In this document: positions 1 through 6,599 of the stretch, piece by piece
Layout: every line of letters starts with the position of its first letter
Position numbering within the stretch: position 1 is the first letter of the stretch
Assembly: GCA_016841005.1 (NCBI GenBank)
Contig: JAEORG010000240.1
Location: 1-10,357, forward strand
From: Candidatus Thorarchaeota archaeon
Lineage (GTDB): Archaea; Asgardarchaeota; Thorarchaeia; Thorarchaeales; Thorarchaeaceae
DNA length: 10,357 nucleotides
Direction of reading: 5' to 3'
The notes under the pieces: model-generated
Told to the model about the DNA's origin: nothing
The model's database searches: none
What the model saw: only the letters and a program-made list of their open reading frames with translations
Program-made: the position numbers and the translations under genes

Positions 1-10
1 AAAAGCAGAA

Positions 11-18
11 AGGGGGGG
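11..18 (+). promoter_or_regulatory. Shine-Dalgarno site for the HEAT-repeat gene
   Basis: A run AGGGGGGG ends nine bases before the TTG start at 28. It supports that unusual start codon, since no ATG lies near in the frame and an in-frame TAG sits at 25-27. An upstream reading frame also closes with TGA at 29-31, overlapping the TTG, so this gene may be translationally coupled to one outside the window. Confidence 0.55.
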
Positions 19-27
19 AAACAATAG

Positions 28-1491
28 TTGAGCAAGAAATCTCTCCAGGTGGATATCTCTCAGATAGAAATGAAGAAAATCAATGAGATGCGATCAATAT
101 CCTATTCCCTTGATTCTCCGGATCTTGGAACAATGTATACTTCTGCTGCTAAACTCATGTCTTATCCAGCGGCAAAGTCGCTACTACCTAAAGCGATGAG
201 CCTTCTAGCGACACCAGATGCAACCCTTCGTAGACTCGTATTTAGAATGGCGGGAAGGAATATCTACGGTGAATATATTCCAGAACTTTTCAGTTCAATG
301 AAATTAATTAATCCTGCAGAACGAGAACAAGTTCTCCAAGGAATCGAAGAACTCTTTCAAACTACGGGAAGTCCTTCGTCATCATCAGAGCAGAAGAGAT
401 GGATTGTAGCGCTGAGCCTTGTCGGACATGAACATCAAGCAACAGTATTTGGTATAATGGCATCATTAGGTTCTGCGGGCCTTAAATGGGTGAAGAGTAA
501 GATCAAAAATAGTGTTGAAACAATATCCATTGGCACAATTCCGAAATTACGAGCATTTGATGATAATGACCGGATAGAATTGGTCAAATTACTTGCTAAT
601 GCTGCTGCAAAGAAGAAAAGAGAATTGCTCCCGTATATCTGTGAAATTGTAGAGCCATCAACTTTGAAGTATCTGAAACCATTCCTTGACGAAGGAAAAT
701 GGCAGGATCGTGTTCATGTCGCAAGAGCTATTGGAAATGTTGGGATAACATCTACTACTGGTATTGTTATGGATATTGTAGCGGATCCTGATTGGAGAGT
801 AAAGCAGGAGCTACTGGAGTCTGTAAATATTTCTGATTCGAAATTCTCTAGTTTAGTAAAAATCCTCTCGTATATGATAGGCGATTCTCATTCAAGAGTA
901 AGAGGGCAAGCAGATAGATTGATTCTTGAGTTAGGTGTTTCGGAGTGTGTTGGTTCGAAACTTGAAACACAGCGAAACAAACTGCAGAAGCAGTTCAGAA
1001 CACAACTTCTCAGAGGCGCGTCTGCCAACAAAGACATTTATTCAAGATGGCTTGGTGTAGAAGTTGAAGAACATCCAATACCGATTATATCTGATGAGGG
1101 AGAAGAGGAAGGAGTAAGTCTCTTAGATTTGCAACCTATAGAAAAAGAAGAAAAAACATCATCACCTAAGTTAGATTTGATGGCGGCGTTATTACGGGCA
1201 AGGGAGGATGCCTCACCTCAAGAATCAATCATCCCATCGTTAGACCAAGAAGATGACGAGGAATTGGAGTTTGACTCGTCCTTACCTAATACTGAGAAGT
1301 TCATGTTAATACTCAAGAAGCTCTCCAAAGGTGCAAAGAGAGGAGTGAGCTTGAAGAGAATCCGGAAAGAAGCTAGCTCTCTTGAGATGTCGGAAGAAGA
1401 GTTAGACGAAGCACTCTCAGAGTTAGAGCGAGATGGTTTAGTGTATAGATCTAGTAGTGGAACTATAAAACGCGTAGATATTGAGTTGTGA
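28..1491 (+). CDS. HEAT-repeat protein with C-terminal winged-helix domain
   Basis: This 487-residue protein has no signal peptide or membrane segment and is probably cytosolic. Residues about 30-305 are helical, with HEAT-like units in which a short helix ends in D-x-x-x-R-V before a second helix, clearest at 225-239, 253-266 and 285-303. Residues about 343-418 form an acidic, probably disordered linker. Residues about 420-487 read as a winged helix: a helix at 423-434, a second helix-turn-helix (SLKRIRKEA, then EEELDEALSELERDG), and a short wing ending in KRVDIEL. HEAT arrays usually bind proteins, and winged helices bind nucleic acid or protein, so a scaffold or regulatory role is possible, but no specific function can be assigned. 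The start is TTG with a strong Shine-Dalgarno. The SsnA-like gene follows after 67 bases on the same strand. The fold assignments come from pattern reading only. Confidence 0.85.
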   Translation: MSKKSLQVDISQIEMKKINEMRSISYSLDSPDLGTMYTSAAKLMSYPAAKSLLPKAMSLLATPDATLRRLVFRMAGRNIYGEYIPELFSSMKLINPAEREQVLQGIEELFQTTGSPSSSSEQKRWIVALSLVGHEHQATVFGIMASLGSAGLKWVKSKIKNSVETISIGTIPKLRAFDDNDRIELVKLLANAAAKKKRELLPYICEIVEPSTLKYLKPFLDEGKWQDRVHVARAIGNVGITSTTGIVMDIVADPDWRVKQELLESVNISDSKFSSLVKILSYMIGDSHSRVRGQADRLILELGVSECVGSKLETQRNKLQKQFRTQLLRGASANKDIYSRWLGVEVEEHPIPIISDEGEEEGVSLLDLQPIEKEEKTSSPKLDLMAALLRAREDASPQESIIPSLDQEDDEELEFDSSLPNTEKFMLILKKLSKGAKRGVSLKRIRKEASSLEMSEEELDEALSELERDGLVYRSSSGTIKRVDIEL

Positions 1492-1558
1492 ATTCATCAT
1501 AACCTCGGAAAGCCTAAAGAGTATGTTAACTATTATCCTAGACTAGTAGGTGTAAGGA

Positions 1559-2887
1559 TTGGTAGAGAAGACCGTCATCGAGAATGGGTTAATAGTCACT
1601 GGTGATGCGAAAGGCACTATAATTCCAAATGGATTTATTGTGATTGAGGATGAAAGAATCTCGAAGATTGGAAAGGGAAAATCCAACGATACGAGCGAAA
1701 GAGTCTATGATGCTACTGGATGTGTCGTTATTCCTGGTTTGATCACGGCCCATACTCATCTATACGGAATATTACTTCGAGGTGCTAGTTTAAACATAGA
1801 ACCTCCGACAGATTTTGCTCAAATATTACAACGTATTTGGTGGCCAGTAGACGAAGCTCTTACAATTGAAGATGCAAAAGCAAGTGCTTTATCCGCATCT
1901 GCCGATATGCTACGAAATGGTTCTACTTTTTTTGCTGATACTTATTCTGGTCCTAATTCAATAGAAGGTAGCTTGGATGCCTGTGCAGAGGGAGCGGATA
2001 CTATTGGAATCAGATCGATGCTCGCATTCGAGATGACAGAGAGAAATGATTCAGATGAGGCTAGTCGAGGACTGCATGAAAATGAGAGATTTATAGAATC
2101 ACTCAAAAATCGCAAGACGCTAGCAAAAGGAATGATGAGCATTCACGCTTCATTCACTGTGGATGATCTCATCATAGAGAAGGCAGTCGAAGCTGCACAT
2201 CGTCTAGAGGTTCCAATCACAGTACATACATCTGAGGGACTCGTTGACCTATATCATAATTTACAACGATATGGTGAAAGGACTGTTGAGCGTTTAGAAA
2301 GAGTGGGAGTCCTCGGAAAACGAACTGTACTAGCACATTGTGTGCATGTGAATAAACACGAACTCGAGTTGATATCAAAATCAGGTAGTTCAGTTGCGCA
2401 TAATCCGATGAGCAATGCACTCAATGCAGTAGGGACATCACCTGTTCCAGATATGCTAGAAATGGGAATCACTGTTGGGCTAGGAAATGATGGCTGGATT
2501 TTTGATCCATTTGAAAATATGAGATATGCTCTGACAGTGCATCGACTCGCAAGAAATGAACCAGGTGCTATGCATCCTGATCAAGTATTTCGCATGGCTA
2601 CTCTGGAGGGAGCAAAGGCATACGGACTTGAGAAGGAAATAGGTAGTCTTGAGAAAAACAAACTTGCAGACGTCACAATTCTTGATGCAACTAACATCCC
2701 AACCCCACTTAATGTTCAATCTGTAGTTGGACATCTAATTAATTCATTTAGCGGAAGAGATGTAAAAGATGTATTTGTAAACGGAAAACAAGTTGTTCGA
2801 GATAGAAGATTAGTTCTAATCTCTGATGAGGATGTTGCTGATATTTCCAGAAAGTCAGCTGAAAGTCTCTGGTCAAAATTAAATTAA
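1559..2887 (+). CDS. ssnA: SsnA-like amidohydrolase (putative aminohydrolase)
   Basis: This 442-residue enzyme belongs to the amidohydrolase superfamily (TIM barrel flanked by a small beta domain) and has the same length as E. coli SsnA. Likely metal and catalytic residues are visible: H65 and H67 in AHTHLYG, H223 and E226 in TVHTSEG, H260 in LAHCVH, and D311 in GNDG. Family-specific stretches match my recollection of SsnA: the RG-x-x-x-NI-x-P-x-x-DF-x-x-x-L segment at 74-90, the following WW, F-E-x-T-x-RN near 157-163, HN-x-x-SN at 281-286, and a C-terminal GH...V-NG-x-x-V...W pattern. E. coli ssnA lies near selenium-dependent purine catabolism genes, but the exact substrate is not established. 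No such genes are visible here, so deamination of a purine-like or other heterocyclic amine is only a family inference. The start is TTG with GGTG six bases upstream, and no alternative start lies near. Confidence 0.88.
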   Translation: MVEKTVIENGLIVTGDAKGTIIPNGFIVIEDERISKIGKGKSNDTSERVYDATGCVVIPGLITAHTHLYGILLRGASLNIEPPTDFAQILQRIWWPVDEALTIEDAKASALSASADMLRNGSTFFADTYSGPNSIEGSLDACAEGADTIGIRSMLAFEMTERNDSDEASRGLHENERFIESLKNRKTLAKGMMSIHASFTVDDLIIEKAVEAAHRLEVPITVHTSEGLVDLYHNLQRYGERTVERLERVGVLGKRTVLAHCVHVNKHELELISKSGSSVAHNPMSNALNAVGTSPVPDMLEMGITVGLGNDGWIFDPFENMRYALTVHRLARNEPGAMHPDQVFRMATLEGAKAYGLEKEIGSLEKNKLADVTILDATNIPTPLNVQSVVGHLINSFSGRDVKDVFVNGKQVVRDRRLVLISDEDVADISRKSAESLWSKLN

Positions 2888-2902
2888 AAATAGAATGGAG
2901 TG

Positions 2903-2921
2903 GGGATTCACCCCCAATCCC
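2903..2921. terminator. Possible hairpin between convergent genes
   Basis: GGGATT at 2903-2908 can pair with AATCCC at 2916-2921 around a seven-base C-rich loop, in the 36-base gap between the ends of two converging genes. An alternative TGGGG/CCCCA stem is also possible. Neither strand shows a strong T-run directly after it, which archaeal termination normally uses, so a terminator role is weakly supported. Confidence 0.25.
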
Positions 2922-2923
2922 GA

Positions 2924-3604
2924 TTATCTTCTCTTGCAAACTATAACAAGTACAAGTAATATAATCACACCAATTGCAATGTAGAGTGCATAATCCTGCA
3001 AAAATTGCATGATATCAAAACCAGCAACAGGGAGGCTCAATCTCTCAGCTGTGAGAGATTCCAGAACCGAGCTGTTGAGTGTACTTCGGGTTTCAACTGC
3101 ATATTTTGCTAGAAAGCCATCACCCTTAGCGTAGGTGACTGAGATTGCAAACTCCTCAGTCGGAGTTGCATCTTGGCTCCATTCAAGGCCCCAAGTCTGT
3201 GCAGTATTGATATAGGACTCACCACTAATGATAGGTGCAATCAGTGATTGTAAATGAGTAAAGTTACCTATTGGTACGGCAATCTTGCTACCAACTGCAA
3301 TAATACCTAGGAACAGAAGCACATACAGACCCATTGATGTACCATTTGCCCACCAGAATCCTACGTCAGGACCAGGCATTGAACTCCATGTATTCATTGG
3401 ATCAGGAATTGCAAGAGCCGGCATATCTGTTACATTCAGATAGAAGTCTTCACTCATTCCGTCTGAACTTGTTAGCGAGTAGTCGAAGCGGTCACCAGTT
3501 GCAAAACCCCACTCAAGACCCTGAGAGGTTGCTGCTGCAACAGGTGTCACCATAAACATTCCGACTACAAGTAGCGCAAGCATAACTTGTAGCGTGCGTT
3601 TCAT
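2924..3604 (-). CDS. Secreted, C-terminally anchored surface protein
   Basis: This 226-residue protein has a clear Sec signal peptide: basic MKR, a hydrophobic core at about 5-20, and a likely cleavage site after the PVAAA run near 25. A single membrane helix lies at about 207-223, followed by the charged tail CKRR, giving an outside domain anchored at its C-terminus. Four N-x-S/T sequons (57, 87, 114 and 177) fit archaeal N-glycosylation. The mature part opens with an aromatic GLEWGFATGDRFDY motif, and GLEW recurs at 139-142. Residues 91-110 are very hydrophobic and could be a buried strand or a further membrane segment. Proteins with this layout and a W-G-x-x-x-GD-x-F-x-Y opening are, as I recall, common in Asgard genomes, and their function is unknown. 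The ATG has TTAGGAGA upstream as Shine-Dalgarno. An inverted repeat sits just beyond it. Confidence 0.82.
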   Translation of the reverse strand: MKRTLQVMLALLVVGMFMVTPVAAATSQGLEWGFATGDRFDYSLTSSDGMSEDFYLNVTDMPALAIPDPMNTWSSMPGPDVGFWWANGTSMGLYVLLFLGIIAVGSKIAVPIGNFTHLQSLIAPIISGESYINTAQTWGLEWSQDATPTEEFAISVTYAKGDGFLAKYAVETRSTLNSSVLESLTAERLSLPVAGFDIMQFLQDYALYIAIGVIILLVLVIVCKRR

Positions 3605-3618
3605 CCTTTATTTCTCCT

Positions 3619-3636
3619 AAACCAGTAGAATGGTTT
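3619..3636. promoter_or_regulatory. Perfect inverted repeat upstream of the secreted-protein gene
   Basis: AAACCA, six bases, TGGTTT. This perfect 6+6 inverted repeat begins 15 bases upstream of the minus-strand ATG at 3604 and abuts its Shine-Dalgarno sequence. It could be an operator for a dimeric regulator or a small hairpin in the 5' leader. No second copy was noticed in the window. Confidence 0.3.
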
Positions 3637-3738
3637 CGCTTGAGCAAGTAATGAAGGTTGAAAAGGGCTTCGCTGATGAATACCCTAATGTAAAGACCAT
3701 AGAGTTAAGGTTTTCAGCACTCACAAAACGGACAGATT

Positions 3739-4677
3739 ATGGAATCTCATCCTTTTAACTTTGAAAAGCCAATTTTCGATGCCCATACTCATGTCATCGA
3801 TATTGATGCCCTGAAGATGTTGGTTAAAGTCGAAGAAAAGTATGGGATAACTAAAGCTCTAACAATCGTTCATGGAGATTCTATAATAGAATATGAGAAG
3901 GTATTTCCTGAACGATTTATCTATGCGAGGTATTTCTCTGGATGGACTCTCTTTACGGAAGGACCTAAACAGGCAATAGAAGACGTGAAGACTCTAAGAG
4001 ATAGGGGCTACGGAATGGCAAAGATGCATTTCGCACCATTTTGGTCAGATAGACTTTCAGATATTGAACACGTTCCTCCTATTGATAGCCCGAATTTTGA
4101 TATTCTTTTTGATGCACTAATGGACGAGGACATCCCCGTCCTAGTTCATATTGCGGATCCGGATACCTACTTTGCATCACGATACACTGATTCAAAGGTC
4201 TATGGAACTAAAGAAGATCATCTTCTTGAATTCGAGAATAGACTATACAGGAATTCTTCACTTCGATTTCAAGCTGCTCATTTTGCAGCTCAACCAGAAC
4301 CACACAGAATCTCAAATCTTGGTAGAATGTTCGATAAGTATCCCAATCTTAATGTAGACTTGAGTTCAGCTAGATGGATGTGTCGAGAGCTCGGTAGAAA
4401 TCCAATGTTGTCTGGAGAATTTCTAGTTAGATATCAAGATAGAATTCTGTTTGCGACTGACTGTGTAGCAAGCGGTCTTGATTGGAATTATTACGAAGGT
4501 AGACATTCTTCTCTTAGAATGCTGCTAGAAACTGATGTTGAGGGTGTACCTCTCCCATTTTTAGACAAGGACACAGTTGACACCGGAGGGACTTTCATTT
4601 ATGGCCTTGATCTTCCTGAAAAAGTATTGGAGAAAATATACTGGAAAAATGGAGAGAAACTTCACTCAGAACTATAG
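3739..4677 (+). CDS. Amidohydro_2-type metal-dependent hydrolase
   Basis: This 312-residue TIM-barrel protein resembles the Amidohydro_2 group (COG2159-like), whose members hydrolyse or decarboxylate aromatic and other small carboxylated substrates. The N-terminus carries the first-strand metal motif DAHTHV with H16 and H18. Further candidate ligands in the expected order are H137 (VLVHIADP), H181 (AAHFAAQPEP) and D241 (FATDC). The C-terminus closes with the typical IYWKNGEKL helix. The length is normal for the group, and there is no signal peptide, so it is cytosolic. The start ATG has no obvious Shine-Dalgarno. The first motif begins at residue 14, so no upstream extension is needed. It converges on the NTF2-like gene with only four bases between the stops. 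It is not closely similar to the SsnA-like enzyme nearby, so this is not a local duplication. The substrate cannot be told from the sequence. Confidence 0.82.
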   Translation: MESHPFNFEKPIFDAHTHVIDIDALKMLVKVEEKYGITKALTIVHGDSIIEYEKVFPERFIYARYFSGWTLFTEGPKQAIEDVKTLRDRGYGMAKMHFAPFWSDRLSDIEHVPPIDSPNFDILFDALMDEDIPVLVHIADPDTYFASRYTDSKVYGTKEDHLLEFENRLYRNSSLRFQAAHFAAQPEPHRISNLGRMFDKYPNLNVDLSSARWMCRELGRNPMLSGEFLVRYQDRILFATDCVASGLDWNYYEGRHSSLRMLLETDVEGVPLPFLDKDTVDTGGTFIYGLDLPEKVLEKIYWKNGEKLHSEL

Positions 4678-4681
4678 ACTA

Positions 4682-5068
4682 TCAACTCAGTTTCTGAATT
4701 ACTTCTAATAACCTACTTCTGTCAAAATACACCTCATTACGAATGATCTTCATATCTGAGATATCAACGATATCCATACCATCTTCCTCAATTGTTTCAT
4801 CGCCTACTGGAATCTCACAATGCCATTTTAGTACTACACCATTATCAGTTGGGTATATCTCACGTGCGCTCCAGATCCAATTTGGATTCGATTTCAAGAG
4901 TTTCTGAAAATATGGGAAAATTTCTTTCCGTCCACGGAGACCTTCTGGTTTTGCTGGATCCTTATAGAGTGCATCTTCGGAGTAGAATGTAATCAGATCA
5001 TCTGGACGGTTACCTGTCCAACAGTCTAACCAATCAGTGATGAATTCTACGACATCCTCATATTCCAT
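4682..5068 (-). CDS. NTF2/SnoaL-like small protein
   Basis: This protein of about 128 residues has the cone-shaped NTF2/SnoaL pattern. A first helix EDVVEFITDWLDCW is followed by the typical FYSEDALYKDP strand-turn, then LRGRKEIFPYFQKLL and a series of strands (IWSAREIYP, VVLKWHCEIP, GMDIVDISDMKI). The segment ends with a strand and helix containing VYFDRSRLL. Members of this fold include isomerases, cyclases and simple ligand-binding proteins, and the fold alone does not give the reaction. I chose ATG at 5068 because GGTG lies six bases before it. A GTG at 5077 would add three residues but lacks its own Shine-Dalgarno. The gene sits about 30 bases behind the winged-helix regulator gene on the same strand, so the two are probably cotranscribed, which suggests a regulator and the small enzyme or sensor it controls. 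Confidence 0.8.
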   Translation of the reverse strand: MEYEDVVEFITDWLDCWTGNRPDDLITFYSEDALYKDPAKPEGLRGRKEIFPYFQKLLKSNPNWIWSAREIYPTDNGVVLKWHCEIPVGDETIEEDGMDIVDISDMKIIRNEVYFDRSRLLEVIQKLS

Positions 5069-5098
5069 GTTTAACACCAGTCTATAGTAGCAAATGGT

Positions 5099-5395
5099 CT
5101 ATTTCTTCTTTGAGGATACTTTCATTCTCTTTTCCAAATAGTCAGTCAGATTGGGCTGTGGATGCTCCTTCAATCGCCATCTTGACCCATCTGATTCCTT
5201 CTCAACGTAACCTTCGTCTTGAAGATTTCTAAGATGATAGTACACCGTCCAGATACTAATATCCAATACTGCTGCAACATCAGAAACCATTGTCCACTCG
5301 TCTTCTTTCAAGAGACCCAATATAGCATCACGAGATTTGAGTCCTCTCTCCACATTTCTGAGATTTTGAAGATAAGCTCTGGAATCGTATCTCAC
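5099..5395 (-). CDS. Winged-helix transcriptional regulator (ArsR-like fold)
   Basis: This small protein of 98 residues is built around a winged helix-turn-helix. Residues 21-31 form helix 1 (SRDAILGLLKE). Residues 35-62 contain the helix-turn-helix, with recognition helix SIWTVYYHLRNLQDEG at 47-62, and residues 63-75 form the wing (YVEKESDGSRWRL). The basic tail KRMKVSSKKK could add DNA contact. No cysteine or histidine metal site is visible, so it is not a classical metal-sensing ArsR. A one-domain regulator of this kind usually acts as a dimer. The start is GTG. ATG codons upstream are out of frame or run into stops. A good TATA box centred about 22 bases upstream implies a nearly leaderless transcript, which fits the lack of a Shine-Dalgarno. 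The NTF2-like gene follows closely. Confidence 0.82.
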   Translation of the reverse strand: MRYDSRAYLQNLRNVERGLKSRDAILGLLKEDEWTMVSDVAAVLDISIWTVYYHLRNLQDEGYVEKESDGSRWRLKEHPQPNLTDYLEKRMKVSSKKK

Positions 5396-5411
5396 TTACA
5401 TCTACTCATGA

Positions 5412-5422
5412 ATTATATTTAA
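5412..5422 (-). promoter_or_regulatory. TATA box for the winged-helix regulator gene
   Basis: On the minus strand the sequence reads TTAAATATAAT, a good archaeal TATA box, centred about 22 bases before the GTG start at 5395. Archaeal transcription usually starts 22-27 bases downstream of the box, so the message should begin at or next to the start codon. Confidence 0.5.
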
Positions 5423-5458
5423 CAAATGACTATCTGTGTATTGGTGATGATTATGGTA

Positions 5459-5734
5459 TCATTTTGGAAGACCAACTAGGTCTCTAAAAGCGGCTGGTTC
5501 GCGTCCCTCTGTTATTGGCCGAATTCTATAGTCACGGTAAGTATTGCTTAGTTTTGCAGTGACCCTTGTACCCATCAATTTTTTGAACAGACTAGCTTTC
5601 TTTCCTCTCCAGAGATAAACAACTTTGTTTTCATGATCAACATAGACTAATACCTTAGTAGTGTCAACGGGGATGTCATCTCCTTTGCATTCGACTAACC
5701 TTGCGTCAGAATCAATCTCAAAGGTCTCGACCAT
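5459..5734 (-). CDS. Single-domain gelsolin-like protein
   Basis: This 91-residue protein looks like one gelsolin-type repeat. After a short N-terminal strand region, residues 27-42 (KVLVYVDHENKVVYLW) match the two central strands joined by an acidic turn. These are followed by the signature W-x-GK-x-AS (W42, G44, K45, A47, S48), a helix (LFKKLMGTRVTAKLS, 49-63), a further strand (YRIRPITEG) and the EP-x-x-F ending (E79, P80, F83). This order is the classic gelsolin core. Asgard archaea encode gelsolin-like proteins, some of them shown to act on actin. This protein could bind actin, but small gelsolin-like folds may also do other things, and no actin gene is in view. The ATG is preceded by AGGGGTG. 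The neighbouring minus-strand genes start 64 bases downstream with their own TATA box. The assignment is by pattern and not by search. Confidence 0.72.
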   Translation of the reverse strand: MVETFEIDSDARLVECKGDDIPVDTTKVLVYVDHENKVVYLWRGKKASLFKKLMGTRVTAKLSNTYRDYRIRPITEGREPAAFRDLVGLPK

Positions 5735-5784
5735 CTTGCACCCCTACTCAACTCAGCTGTTGGAAATCGTTGTAGGCTTTGGAC

Positions 5785-5792
5785 TTATTAAT
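5785..5792 (-). promoter_or_regulatory. Possible TATA box for the gelsolin-like gene
   Basis: On the minus strand the bases read ATTAATAA, about 51-58 bases before the ATG at 5734. This would give a leader of about 25-30 bases containing the AGGGGTG ribosome site. It is the best candidate in a short AT-rich divergent region, but the match is only moderate. Confidence 0.25.
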
Positions 5793-5830
5793 TGTTGTTG
5801 CTCTCATTTTCACAACATATCACAGACACT

Positions 5831-5838
5831 GATATATA
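5831..5838 (+). promoter_or_regulatory. TATA box for the 242-residue protein gene
   Basis: GATATATA lies 33-40 bases before the ATG at 5871. Transcription starting about 25 bases downstream would leave a leader of roughly 10-15 bases that still holds the Shine-Dalgarno AAGGGAG at 5858-5864, six bases from the start. Confidence 0.5.
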
Positions 5839-5870
5839 CAAAATCGTCGGTGAATGTAAGGGAGTAGATA

Positions 5871-6599
5871 ATGTCATCTGGATCTACTGAATTGCGATTC
5901 ATTGACAGAGAGCTGCGTAGAATCGAACTAACAATGAGAGGGGTAGTACATTCTTATCCACTCAATCCTCTACCAGATGACCTATACGAGGGCTTAGCTG
6001 CTGTAGTTGAGGGGGAAGGCACAGATATTGAGCGGCTCCAGAAAATCTATAATGCAACAGTAATGAAACCCACAATCTCCACCTTCAATTTTGAGAACCC
6101 CTTCCCTGTGAACTTGTGTACCAAGATAGCTAGATTGACGCTCACTGACGAAGCAATTGACAACTCAATCGAGGATATAGAGGGTCAATTACTCTCACTT
6201 CAGGGAATGCCATTTCAAGAAACAATAGCAGGGAGAATTGAAATCTATCGCGATATTTATCTTGATGACTCGAAGATTGATCGATTTAGATTAGGAGTCA
6301 TGGAAATATATGGGGATAACACGTATAACAATATCAAGAGAGACCCCAGAGTTTCCATGACAATGTATTGGAGAGAACCAGAATCAGGTGCCTCGAAAAG
6401 CTATCAGGTCAATGCTATAGCGGAGAGTGTCGAACCAGGTCCTCCATTCTTTCGGTACATGCGTGTTCTGCGTTCACTATTCTCATCTCGTTTTGTTGAA
6501 ACAAGGCGAGGAGGATATGTTGCAGCCTATAAACTGTGGATATCTGAATTACACGATAAGAGCCTCGTTTCCAAGACTGGTTTTGTACCTAGTAGTTAG
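5871..6599 (+). CDS. Conserved-looking protein of unknown function, possible FMN-type split barrel
   Basis: This 242-residue protein has no signal peptide or membrane helix, and I do not recognise it with confidence. The N-terminal third (about 1-65) is charged and probably helical. The stretch from about 119 to 187 alternates strands and turns: GRIEIYRDIYLDD, FRLGVMEIYGDNTYNNIKRDP, RVSMTMYWRE, SYQVNAIAES. The G-D-x-T-Y-x-N-I-x-x-DPRVSM pattern at 148-163 recalls the phosphate-binding loop region of pyridoxamine-phosphate-oxidase-like or flavin-reductase-like split barrels, so a flavin-binding role is conceivable but unproven. The C-terminus is basic and aromatic (RYMRVLRSLFSSRF). The start is well supported by AAGGGAG six bases upstream and by a TATA box. 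The last 11 bases overlap the end of the convergent VWA gene. It diverges from the gelsolin-like gene and has its own promoter. Confidence 0.78.
   Translation: MSSGSTELRFIDRELRRIELTMRGVVHSYPLNPLPDDLYEGLAAVVEGEGTDIERLQKIYNATVMKPTISTFNFENPFPVNLCTKIARLTLTDEAIDNSIEDIEGQLLSLQGMPFQETIAGRIEIYRDIYLDDSKIDRFRLGVMEIYGDNTYNNIKRDPRVSMTMYWREPESGASKSYQVNAIAESVEPGPPFFRYMRVLRSLFSSRFVETRRGGYVAAYKLWISELHDKSLVSKTGFVPSS

Noticed and set aside
2217..2734. Several minus-strand open frames inside the SsnA-like gene
   Set aside because: They are antisense to a strongly conserved enzyme gene, overlap one another, and have irregular cysteine- and serine-rich composition.
5394..5409. Five-codon upstream frame (ATG at 5409 on the minus strand) overlapping the regulator's GTG
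   Set aside because: It resembles a leader peptide overlapping the start, but the predicted transcript begins at or after this point, so it would probably not be transcribed.
5447..5462. Weak ATGAT/ATCAT hairpin at the stop of the gelsolin-like gene
   Set aside because: Five AT-rich base pairs with no following T-run on the minus strand is not enough for a terminator.
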